From CAZPLZ01 sp964587525 (lineage in GTDB: Bacteria; Oederibacteriota; CAKKQC01): DNA of 5,231 bases. Positions 1 to 5,082 of this stretch are shown one piece after another. Below the pieces are notes generated by a model that had not been told where the DNA came from, did no database searches, and was given only the letters and a program-made list of their open reading frames with translations. The stretch is taken from positions 1 through 5,231 of the forward strand of contig CAZPLZ010000203.1 of the NCBI GenBank assembly GCA_964587525.1. Reading direction: 5' to 3'. The translations under genes and the position numbers were made by a program. The first letter of the stretch is position 1. Each line of letters starts with the position of its first letter.

Positions 1-47
1 CCTCACGCTAGCAGCTATGCCTTTACCCAATAGGTGGGACGTTGCCT

Positions 48-61
48 AATATTATAATATT
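48..61. repeat. 14-bp perfect AT palindrome
   Basis: AATATTATAATATT reads the same on both strands. It contains a perfect TATAAT (53-58 on the plus strand, 56-51 on the minus strand). GGACG (37-41) and CGTCC (62-66) form a further inverted pair around it, offset by six bases on the left. No good -35 box stands 16-18 nt from either TATAAT, so a promoter is possible but not supported. It could also be an AT-rich melting or cruciform site. It lies downstream of the toxin gene, beyond the stem-loop at 73-102. Confidence 0.5.
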
Positions 62-72
62 CGTCCGACAGG

Positions 73-102
73 GCATTGCAGTTCCATGCAGAACTGAAGT
101 GC
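73..102 (-). terminator. stem-loop downstream of the toxin gene, possible terminator
   Basis: The arms 73-84 and 91-102 pair over 12 positions around a 6-nt loop (CATGCA). They have one mismatch (78/97) and one G-T wobble (76/99), with a perfect inner CAGTTC/GAACTG stem. It begins 37 nt beyond the toxin stop codon on the minus strand. No clear T-run follows in that direction, only AT-rich sequence. It is therefore a weak intrinsic terminator or a 3' RNA-stabilising structure. The pairing is seen in the sequence; the role is inferred. Confidence 0.3.
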
Positions 103-138
103 TTCACCGTTCGTGGGAGTAAAAAGATGACACTTCAT

Positions 139-531
139 TTAAGAAGAAGTCTGAAATCCCAGCGCTTTGGCAAGCCGGGCCTGGTTTTGGTCTAGGGTGA
201 TGAAAGGGAGGTTCCGGGGATCTTCGGCCACGTAAAGGGCGCAGGCCAAGTGCCAGAGGTCAGCCCCCCGCAGGATACCGAAACCCAGGATGATCTCAAA
301 TTCCCTTGAAAGAGGGCGGTCTGGAAAAACCCATTCGAGGTGAGAGAGGGCTGTCTTCACTGCACTCGCGTCAACGTGTTCCCGTACGCCTACGCTGCGT
401 ACCTCAGCCTCCAGAAGGTTCGTGGCATAGAGCTTGTCCAGGGACCCGAAGGCTCGGCGCATCGCCACTGAGTCTGGCTCTCCGAAGAGGGCGGCAAGAA
501 CTGCTGAAGTGTCCGCGAATGCCGCTTTCAA
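139..531 (-). CDS. vapC: PIN-domain ribonuclease toxin, VapC type
   Basis: This 130-residue protein has the usual length and layout of a single PIN domain, the metal-dependent RNase fold of VapC toxins. The expected acidic residues are present: D7 in the N-terminal ADTSA strand, E41 in the LLEAE helix, D91 in RGADLWHLA, and D114 in ITLDQNQ. The active site therefore looks complete. VapC toxins typically cut tRNA or rRNA when free of antitoxin; the target here cannot be read from sequence. The start is TTG (531-529), overlapping the antitoxin stop as TTGA, so its translation is probably coupled to that of the antitoxin. A GGGA lies a few bases before the TTG. Starting at MKAAFADTSA places the first Asp where PIN proteins have it. 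The family call is firm; toxicity is inferred from the pairing with the antitoxin gene. Confidence 0.88.
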   Translation of the reverse strand: MKAAFADTSAVLAALFGEPDSVAMRRAFGSLDKLYATNLLEAEVRSVGVREHVDASAVKTALSHLEWVFPDRPLSREFEIILGFGILRGADLWHLACALYVAEDPRNLPFITLDQNQARLAKALGFQTSS

Positions 532-806
532 TAGCGGTCCCGGGAATCCAGGAAGCGCTTGAGGGACCCCGGTCGGCGCGCGATGGTCGTGATCTTCCCG
601 GGCATTGCTGACGGATTCTGGGTGATGATCCCTACCTGGGCCAGGGCCTGGAGCCTCTTGTCGAAGCTGGACTTCGGTTCGATGGGAACCATCCGCGCCA
701 CCTCGTGGCCACGTTCGGTGATGATCACGGTCTGGTTCTGCTTGACCAGCCGGATGACCTCACTCAGCCTGGCTTTGGCTTCGTAGATGGAATATCTGTC
801 TTTCAT
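528..806 (-). CDS. vapB: Phd/YefM-family antitoxin, VapB partner of the PIN toxin
   Basis: This 92-residue protein should bind and neutralise the toxin and, in complex with it, repress its own promoter. Residues 1-44 match the Phd/YefM DNA-binding and dimerisation region: YSIYEAKARLSEVI, then the strand VIITERGHEVARMVPIEP. Residues 45-92 (QALAQVGI, then RRPGSLKRFLDSRDR) form the expected toxin-binding tail. The frame opens with GTG-ATG (809-804). I choose the ATG at 806 because family members usually begin MK..YS. No Shine-Dalgarno sequence precedes it, and the predicted transcription start lies at about 808, so the message may be leaderless. The gene leads the two-gene operon, overlapping the toxin gene by 4 nt. 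Confidence 0.87.
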   Translation of the reverse strand: MKDRYSIYEAKARLSEVIRLVKQNQTVIITERGHEVARMVPIEPKSSFDKRLQALAQVGIITQNPSAMPGKITTIARRPGSLKRFLDSRDRY

Positions 807-814
807 CACCGTGT

Positions 815-843
815 ACGATAGCAGACCTAGTCAGACTAGTCAA
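815..843 (-). promoter_or_regulatory. sigma70-type promoter of the vapBC operon
   Basis: On the minus strand TTGACT (843-838) and TATCGT (820-815) are separated by exactly 17 nt. They match TTGACA at five of six positions and TATAAT at four of six. Transcription would begin near 808, right at the antitoxin start codon. The placement before the operon and the palindrome inside the spacer both support the call. Confidence 0.65.
827..839. promoter_or_regulatory. palindromic operator inside the vapBC promoter
   Basis: CTAGTC-A-GACTAG is a perfect 6+1+6 palindrome lying between the -35 and -10 boxes of the antitoxin promoter and touching the -35 box. A second, overlapping palindrome, GACTAGTC (834-841), shares its right half. 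Antitoxins of this family bind palindromes in their own promoters. Occupancy here would block RNA polymerase directly, so autorepression by the antitoxin-toxin complex is the likely role. Confidence 0.6.
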
Positions 844-967
844 GTAAGGAGGCAAGGGACCTAAGACCGCCCTCCGAAATTCTTCCGGGGTGACCAGGAT
901 TATTCTGAAGCGATGAGCGGGGCAGCGGCTGCTTACCCTATCCGTAGTCGGCATTCAGAAACAGCGC

Positions 968-973
968 TAAAAT
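968..973 (+). promoter_or_regulatory. candidate -10 box for the tRNA gene
   Basis: TAAAAT matches five of six positions of TATAAT and lies 16 nt before the tRNA 5' end, giving a predicted start near 980. No good -35 box stands 16-18 nt upstream. It may also serve the sugar operon, because no other promoter is visible between the tRNA and the kinase gene. Confidence 0.35.
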
Positions 974-989
974 AACCTCTCTGATTCAA

Positions 990-1062
990 GCGCTCGTAGC
1001 TCAACTGGAAGAGCGTCAGCCTCCGGAGCTGGATGTTGCAGGTTCGAACCCTGCCGAGCGCG
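990..1062 (+). tRNA. tRNA-Arg, anticodon CCG
   Basis: A complete 73-nt cloverleaf can be drawn. The acceptor stem GCGCTCG/CGAGCGC has seven perfect pairs. The D stem is GCTC/GAGC with GG in the loop. The anticodon stem is TCAGC/GCTGG with one T-G pair, and the loop CTCCGGA carries CCG at 1023-1025. The variable loop has five bases. The T stem GCAGG/CCTGC encloses TTCGAAC, and the discriminator is G. CCG reads the arginine codon CGG. The 3' CCA is not encoded (the next bases are CGA), so it must be added by nucleotidyltransferase. The kinase ATG follows after only 10 nt. I found no second copy of the tRNA 3' end in the window, so nothing marks it as an occupied integration site. Confidence 0.95.
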
Positions 1063-1072
1063 CGATTTGTTC

Positions 1073-2548
1073 ATGAACAGCGCTGGGCGGTATCTGGCGG
1101 TGGATCTGGGAGCCTCCGGTGGAAGGGTCCTCGTAGGGCTGTGGGATGGCGTCCGCATTGAGCTTAAGGAAATGCACCGGTTCCCGAACGCTCCGGTCAA
1201 GGTTGGTACCCACTTTCACACCGATGCGCAGGGGCTCTGGAACGAGGTTGTGGCGGGTATGACGCGGTATGCGGAACAGTACCGTGATCCACCTGCCGGG
1301 ATCGGTGTGGATACGTGGGGTGTGGACTTCGGGCTGCTGAACCGCGCCGGTGACCTGGTGGGCCAGCCGTATCATTATCGCGATGCCCGCACCAACGGGA
1401 TGATCGAGCGAGTGTTCCGTGTGGTGCCGAAGGGCCAGGTATTTTTGGCGACCGGCATCCAGTTCATGCAGATCAACACGCTGTTCCAGCTTTACAGCAT
1501 GGTGTGCTCGCAAGATCCCCAGCTTGAGGACGCCGAGACCCTCCTGCTTTTGCCAGACCTGTTCCATTATTGGCTGACCGGACTGAAGGTGGCCGAGTAC
1601 ACCAATGCAACTACGACCCAGATGATCCATGCCAGCGAGCGCCGGTGGGCCGGCGAGTTGCTCGCCCGGCTGGGAATTCCTACTCATATCCTGCCACCGC
1701 TGGTTCCGCCAGGCACGGTGCTGGGGGAGACGCGGCCGGAAGTGGTGACGGGTCTTAAGCCGGTTCCGGTGATCGCAGTCGGCAGCCACGACACCGCCAG
1801 CGCAGTGGCTGGTGTGCCCGAACTGGACTCACGCAGCGCCTACCTCAGCAGCGGCACATGGAGCCTCATGGGTGTGGAGGTGACCGAACCGGTGATCAAC
1901 GATCTCTCGCTCGTGTTGAATTTCACCAATGAGGGTGGTGTGGCCGGCACGGTCCGCCTCCTCAAGAACATCATGGGGCTGTGGCTCGTGCAGGAGAGCC
2001 AGCGTCAGTGGGAGCGGGAGGGGCATGCGTATATCTGGGAAGACCTGCTTGCACGAGCCAGCAGAGCCTCCTCCTTCAAGAGCCTGGTGGATCCGGATGC
2101 CGCGGAGTTTTTGAGCCCAGGCGATATGCCGGCGGCGATCCGGGCCTACTGCAAGCGCACCGGGCAGCCGCAGCCGGAAGACGTCGGGGCGGTCGTGCGG
2201 TGCTGCCTGGAGAGCCTGGCGCTGAAGTACCGGCTGGTCTTTAATGATCTGGAATCCCTGGCTGGCAGGCGGCTGGAGGTGATTCGTATCGTTGGAGGTG
2301 GCAGCCGTAATCGGCTGCTCAACCAGTTCATGGCGGATGCCTGCGAGCGGCCGGTGGTGGCGGGACCGGTGGAAGCCACCGCGCTGGGGAATATCATGAT
2401 GCAGATGATCGCCACTGGACAGTTGCCGGATGTGGCGGCCGGCCGGGAGGTCGTCGCCAATTCGGTGACGCGGGAAACATACCACCCCGGACCGGCGCAG
2501 GCCTGGCAGGATGCCTTTGGGCGATTCAGGACATTGTTGAACGTTTAG
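1073..2548 (+). CDS. rhaB: rhamnulokinase-type FGGY sugar kinase
   Basis: This cytoplasmic kinase of 491 residues (RhaB family length) should phosphorylate L-rhamnulose to L-rhamnulose 1-phosphate with ATP. Both actin-like domains are complete. The N-terminal phosphate loop is DLGASGGR (11-18). GVDTWGVDFGLL (78-89) is a sugar-side segment. GSHDTASAVA (237-246) carries the likely catalytic base D240. YLSSGTWSLMG (257-267) is the adenine-side motif. NEGGVAGTVRLLKNIMGLWL (286-305) and IVGGGSRNRLLNQ (406-418), followed by AGPVEATALGN, are RhaB-like hallmarks. The start is ATG 1073. An upstream in-frame TTG (1067) would add only two residues, and no Shine-Dalgarno is visible because the tRNA gene occupies that space. 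The binding protein follows after 11 nt and the permease after that, pointing to uptake and phosphorylation of one sugar. A related deoxy-sugar such as L-fuculose is possible as substrate but fits the motifs less well. Confidence 0.9.
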   Translation: MNSAGRYLAVDLGASGGRVLVGLWDGVRIELKEMHRFPNAPVKVGTHFHTDAQGLWNEVVAGMTRYAEQYRDPPAGIGVDTWGVDFGLLNRAGDLVGQPYHYRDARTNGMIERVFRVVPKGQVFLATGIQFMQINTLFQLYSMVCSQDPQLEDAETLLLLPDLFHYWLTGLKVAEYTNATTTQMIHASERRWAGELLARLGIPTHILPPLVPPGTVLGETRPEVVTGLKPVPVIAVGSHDTASAVAGVPELDSRSAYLSSGTWSLMGVEVTEPVINDLSLVLNFTNEGGVAGTVRLLKNIMGLWLVQESQRQWEREGHAYIWEDLLARASRASSFKSLVDPDAAEFLSPGDMPAAIRAYCKRTGQPQPEDVGAVVRCCLESLALKYRLVFNDLESLAGRRLEVIRIVGGGSRNRLLNQFMADACERPVVAGPVEATALGNIMMQMIATGQLPDVAAGREVVANSVTRETYHPGPAQAWQDAFGRFRTLLNV

Positions 2549-2552
2549 GGGG
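2547..2552 (+). promoter_or_regulatory. ribosome binding site deciding the binding-protein start
   Basis: AGGGGG overlaps the kinase stop codon. It lies only 1 nt from ATG 2554 but 7 nt from the in-frame GTG 2560. The spacing therefore favours the GTG as the translation start of the sugar-binding lipoprotein. Confidence 0.6.
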
Positions 2553-2559
2553 AATGCTC

Positions 2560-3582
2560 GTGACGAGAAACGAATGGTCCGCTAGAAACCGGGCAGCGAC
2601 AGCTTTGAGTGTGGCCGCGATTGTCATGCTTTGGTTGGGCGGCTGTGGTGGGAAGGAGTCTGCCGTGAGTCCCAACCGGATCACGATCGCGGTGATCCCC
2701 AAGGGGACCACGCACGTGTTCTGGAAATCCATCCACGCTGGGGCGGTGAAGGCGTCACGTGAGCTGGATGTGGACATCATCTGGAAAGGGCCGCTGAGGG
2801 AAGATGACCGGGAGGCCCAGATTGCGGTGGTGGAACACATGATCCAGCGCGGGGTCGAGGGTATCGTGCTGGCCCCGCTGGATGACATGGCGCTGCGTGC
2901 GCCGGTTTCCGCCGCTGTCAGGAGTGGGATACCGGTCGTGATCATCGATTCGGGTTTGAAGAGTCAGGATTACGTGAGTTTCGTGGCTACGGACAACTCT
3001 AAGGGCGGTCGGATGGCCGGAGCGCACCTGGCTGTCCTGCTCAAGGGGATGGGGAAGGTGGTGATGCTGCGGTACCAGGAGGGCTCAGCCAGCACCGCGC
3101 AGCGGGAGAAGGGCTTTCTGGATGCAATCCAGAAACACGGGGGAATCGAGGTGGTGAGCGCCAACCAGTACGGCGGGGCGACCACCGAGACCGCATACCG
3201 GGCCAGCGAGAATCTCCTGGCGCCGCTCAAGAAGAGCGGGAAGCTGGTCATTGACGGGATCTTCTGCCCAAATGAGTCGACGACGTTTGGCATGCTCCGC
3301 GCCCTGCAGGATGCTGGCTTGGCAGGCACGGTCCGGTTTGTCGGGTTTGACAGCTCTGCCAAGCTGGTCGCGGGATTGAAGAGCGGGCAGATCGACGGAT
3401 TGATATTACAGAACCCGTTCAAGATGGGTTACCTGGGCGTCACCACGATGGTGAGCCATCTCAAGAACAAGCCAATGGTCTCCCGAATTGACACGGGCGT
3501 GCATCTGGTCACCCGAAAGAACATGAACGATCCCAGGGTGAAAGAGCTCCTGGAGCCCGATTTAAAACAATGGCTGCAATAA
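2560..3582 (+). CDS. sugar ABC importer substrate-binding lipoprotein, RbsB/RhaS-like
   Basis: This binding protein (340 residues from GTG 2560, 342 from ATG 2554) should capture a sugar outside the inner membrane and deliver it to the permease. The N-terminus is a lipoprotein signal: arginines at 3, 10 and 11, a hydrophobic stretch 13-26 (ATALSVAAIVMLWL), then the lipobox LGGC with C29 as the lipidated residue. The rest is a type I periplasmic-binding fold (Peripla_BP_4). It shows ITIAVIPKGTTHVFWKSI (41-58), GIVLAPLDD (101-109), IPVVIIDSG (124-132), VATDNSKGGRMAG (142-154), RYQEGSASTAQREKGF (171-186), the hinge-side FCPNESTTFG (235-244), VGFDSS (261-266) and QNPFKMGYLG (284-293). Its position between a RhaB-type kinase and an RbsC-type permease suggests rhamnose or a similar sugar. 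The ligand is inferred from context, not from binding residues. Confidence 0.88.
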   Translation: MTRNEWSARNRAATALSVAAIVMLWLGGCGGKESAVSPNRITIAVIPKGTTHVFWKSIHAGAVKASRELDVDIIWKGPLREDDREAQIAVVEHMIQRGVEGIVLAPLDDMALRAPVSAAVRSGIPVVIIDSGLKSQDYVSFVATDNSKGGRMAGAHLAVLLKGMGKVVMLRYQEGSASTAQREKGFLDAIQKHGGIEVVSANQYGGATTETAYRASENLLAPLKKSGKLVIDGIFCPNESTTFGMLRALQDAGLAGTVRFVGFDSSAKLVAGLKSGQIDGLILQNPFKMGYLGVTTMVSHLKNKPMVSRIDTGVHLVTRKNMNDPRVKELLEPDLKQWLQ

Positions 3583-3601
3583 AGGACGTTATCGTTTCGC
3601 G

Positions 3602-4537
3602 TTGAAAACTCTCGGGCCTCTTGCGGGGCTGGCCGTTGTCTATGGTCTGTTCACCATGCTGGCGCCGGAGAGTTTCACCACCGCCGGCAATCTGGAAACC
3701 ATCGCCCGGCAGACCGCCATCGTCGGCACCGCGGCGCTGGGCATGACCCTCGTGATTATTGCAGGTGGCATTGATCTGTCTGCCGGCTCTATCGTCGCAC
3801 TCAGCACGGTAACCATCGCTGGCTTGTTGCAGGCGGGATTCGGTCCGCTGGTGGCGGCCTGCGGCGGGGTCGCGGCGGGGGCGGCCTGCGGGCTGGTGAA
3901 CGGGCTGCTGATCACCCGGCTGCGGGTGGTTCCATTTATCGTTACCTTAGGCACCTTGCTGGTGGTGCGCGGCATCGCCAAGGGGTTGGCTCACGAGCAG
4001 AAGATCGATGCGCCGCTGACCTGGCTGAACGATCTGCTGGCGGCGCTCCCGCCTGAGCGGGCCTGGATGCTGGTCCCGGCCGGTGTCTGGGGAATGCTGG
4101 TGCTGGCCGTTGGGGTGGCGGCTCAACTGCGATACACCGTGTTTGGCCGGCAGGTGTTTGCGATCGGATCGAACGAGGAGGCGGCACGGCTGTCTGGCGT
4201 GCCCGTGAACCGGATCAAGCTGGCCGTGTACGCTCTGGGCGCAATGTTTGCAGGCCTGGCAGGGCTGGCGCAGTTCTCCCGGCTGACCGTTGGTGATCCT
4301 ACCGTGGCTGTTGGGCTGGAGTTGGACGTGATCGCTGCGGTGGTCATCGGCGGCGGCAGTCTCGGGGGCGGGGAAGGGTCGGTGCTCGGAAGCCTGGTGG
4401 GCGCGCTCATTATGACCGTCATCCGTTCCGGCTGCTCCCAGATGGGCCTTGCCAATTGGGTGCAGGAAATCGTAACCGGGGGCATCATCGTCCTGGCTGT
4501 GGCCCTGGACCGCCTCCGCCACCGCCGCTCCTCTTGA
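3602..4537 (+). CDS. sugar ABC importer permease, RbsC/BPD_transp_2 family
   Basis: This inner-membrane protein of 311 residues, about the length of RbsC, should form the sugar channel as a dimer driven by an ATPase. Hydrophobic segments cover nearly the whole chain. Family motifs include LGMTLVIIAGGIDLSAGS (46-63), NGLLITRLRVVPFIVTLGT (100-118), the cytoplasmic coupling region AIGSNEEAARLSGVPVNRIK (187-206), and LDVIAAVVIGGGSLGGGEGS (241-260). The C-terminus is short and basic (DRLRHRRSS). The start is TTG 3602. AAGGAC lies 14 nt upstream, over the previous stop codon; no ATG in the open frame is closer to it, and ATG 3656 would remove the first membrane segment. The gene follows the binding protein by 19 nt. 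The ATP-binding subunit usually beside such genes is absent on both sides, so it must be encoded elsewhere if the importer works. Confidence 0.9.
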   Translation: MKTLGPLAGLAVVYGLFTMLAPESFTTAGNLETIARQTAIVGTAALGMTLVIIAGGIDLSAGSIVALSTVTIAGLLQAGFGPLVAACGGVAAGAACGLVNGLLITRLRVVPFIVTLGTLLVVRGIAKGLAHEQKIDAPLTWLNDLLAALPPERAWMLVPAGVWGMLVLAVGVAAQLRYTVFGRQVFAIGSNEEAARLSGVPVNRIKLAVYALGAMFAGLAGLAQFSRLTVGDPTVAVGLELDVIAAVVIGGGSLGGGEGSVLGSLVGALIMTVIRSGCSQMGLANWVQEIVTGGIIVLAVALDRLRHRRSS

Positions 4538-4587
4538 TATTTCACCCTTTCTGATACCAAAAATATATACTGAGCGAGTTTTTGAGT

Positions 4588-4646
4588 ACCCTCCTCACTT
4601 TTCTCCCTCTCCCCCCTTCGGGGGGAGAGGGTAGGGTGAGGGGGGT
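4588..4646. repeat. GC-rich dyad repeat after the sugar operon, possible terminator
   Basis: The core is a 12-bp perfect stem, CCCTCTCCCCCC (4605-4616) and GGGGGGAGAGGG (4620-4631), around a TTC loop. An outer stem pairs 4588-4598 with 4636-4646 (ACCCTCCTCAC with GTGAGGGGGGT, one mismatch). An asymmetric internal loop separates the two stems. The half GGGAGAGGG-TAGGGTGAGGG resembles a dyad sequence dispersed in intergenic regions of many bacterial genomes (REP- or MITE-like); this is recalled, not searched. It begins 50 nt after the permease stop and could end or protect the operon transcript. Only TTATTAT follows, so intrinsic termination is uncertain. Confidence 0.7.
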
Positions 4647-4785
4647 TATTATAAATGGCAGGAGTTTTTTGACCCTGATTGCCCGTTGGTTTATGACCCA
4701 GGAGTGGGGGATAGGGATATGGTGTAGGAAGTGTCAGCCGTGGTGGCAGGGAGCTTCCTTAATGTAGTTCAAGGTGGCGAGGACT

Positions 4786-4812
4786 TCACTCCAGTGATAC
4801 ACTAAAGTGTGT
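4786..4812. promoter_or_regulatory. two tandem CACT-NN-AGTG palindromes, possible operator
   Basis: TCACT-CC-AGTGA (4786-4797) and ACACT-AA-AGTGT (4799-4810) share the core CACT-NN-AGTG. Their centres are 13 bp apart. A third half-site, CAGTGG, follows at 4818-4823. TACACT (4798-4803), preceded by TGA, could be an extended -10 box lying within the second palindrome, but there is no clear -35 box. Two matching palindromes side by side suggest a repressor site. No cognate regulator is certain; the nearest candidate is the helix-turn-helix gene starting at 5083. Confidence 0.35.
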
Positions 4813-5013
4813 AATTTCAGTGGTCGCCGCAAGGGCGCGGGACCCCGCTGGGAGCTGTTTTGGGGAGGGCTTCTGCGTTGGGGGAGCAACCATGTGCCGT
4901 ATCTTAGGAATACTTAGAGGGCACGTTTTAGATTTCCATCCACAGCTTGAGGCAACCAGCCCAAGCTCTTCTATCTCTACAGCGTAGCGAAATTCCTGTG
5001 CAAGCTAACTGCC

Positions 5014-5031
5014 ACTCAATGAGTTTTTTTT
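5014..5031 (+). terminator. weak hairpin plus eight-T run
   Basis: ACTC-AAT-GAGT gives a 4-bp stem with a 3-nt loop, followed directly by a run of eight T (5024-5031). The T-run is typical of intrinsic terminators, but the stem is short. It would stop plus-strand transcription entering from the spacer before the regulator gene, or end a small RNA encoded there. Confidence 0.3.
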
Positions 5032-5040
5032 CGAAAGCTC

Positions 5041-5066
5041 TGCATATATTTGCACACGCTTGCATA
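5041..5066 (+). repeat. three TGCA repeats at 10-bp steps before the regulator gene
   Basis: TGCATA (5041), TGCACA (5051) and TGCATA (5061) start exactly 10 bp apart, one helical turn. Each opens an 8-9-bp stretch of strictly alternating pyrimidine and purine (TGCATATAT, TGCACACGC, TGCATACA). The last copy ends 16 nt before the ATG at 5083. A TATATT at 5045-5050 inside the first copy could be a -10 box, though no good -35 box precedes it. Position and phasing suggest a protein-binding array controlling the downstream gene, perhaps by its own product. Confidence 0.45.
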
Positions 5067-5082
5067 CAACCGGGAAATTCAC

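Larger units (their letters stand above)
4538..5082. other. 545-nt spacer without a convincing gene, rich in dyads
   Basis: No reading frame here looks like a protein. Besides the repeat, palindromes, T-run and TGCA repeats listed separately, it holds several RNA-type hairpins. One is GGAAG/CTTCC with an inner TGTCA/TGGCA at 4727-4758. Another is GCGGG/CCCGC at 4837-4848. GTGCC/GGCAC with inner GTAT/ATAC lies at 4894-4924. AGCTTG/CAAGCT with inner GGC/GCC around AACCA lies at 4944-4967. Base composition is uneven, with GC-rich (4820-4890) and AT-rich (5024-5066) blocks. The density of dyads leaves room for a structured RNA between the palindromes and the T-run, but I recognise no known family. 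Confidence 0.5.

Noticed and set aside
760..954. Minus-strand 64-codon open frame over the antitoxin promoter
   Set aside because: It overlaps the antitoxin start in another frame and crosses its promoter and operator. No domain is recognisable.
990..1072. tRNA 3' end as an occupied integration site for a mobile element
   Set aside because: No second copy of the tRNA 3' end and no integrase gene are present in the window. The neighbouring genes are metabolic.
1016..1789. Long minus-strand open frame (257 codons) opposite the kinase gene
   Set aside because: It is a shadow of the kinase gene: low-complexity, His/Arg/Pro-rich translation, no recognisable domain, and it runs into the tRNA. The plus strand encodes a complete FGGY kinase.
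3947..4522. Minus-strand open frame (191 codons) opposite the permease gene
   Set aside because: The translation is rich in His, Gln, Pro and Arg with no domain pattern, as expected from the antisense of a GC-rich membrane protein gene.
4582..4767. Plus-strand 61-codon open frame in the spacer
   Set aside because: Its first third is the translated GC-rich dyad repeat (PLPPSGGEGRVRG). The rest shows no family pattern and no ribosome binding site supports the start.
5041..5066. TGCA repeats as a CRISPR array or replication iterons
   Set aside because: The units are far too short and closely spaced for CRISPR. There are only three copies and no initiator gene or DnaA-box cluster is visible, so an operator is the simpler reading.
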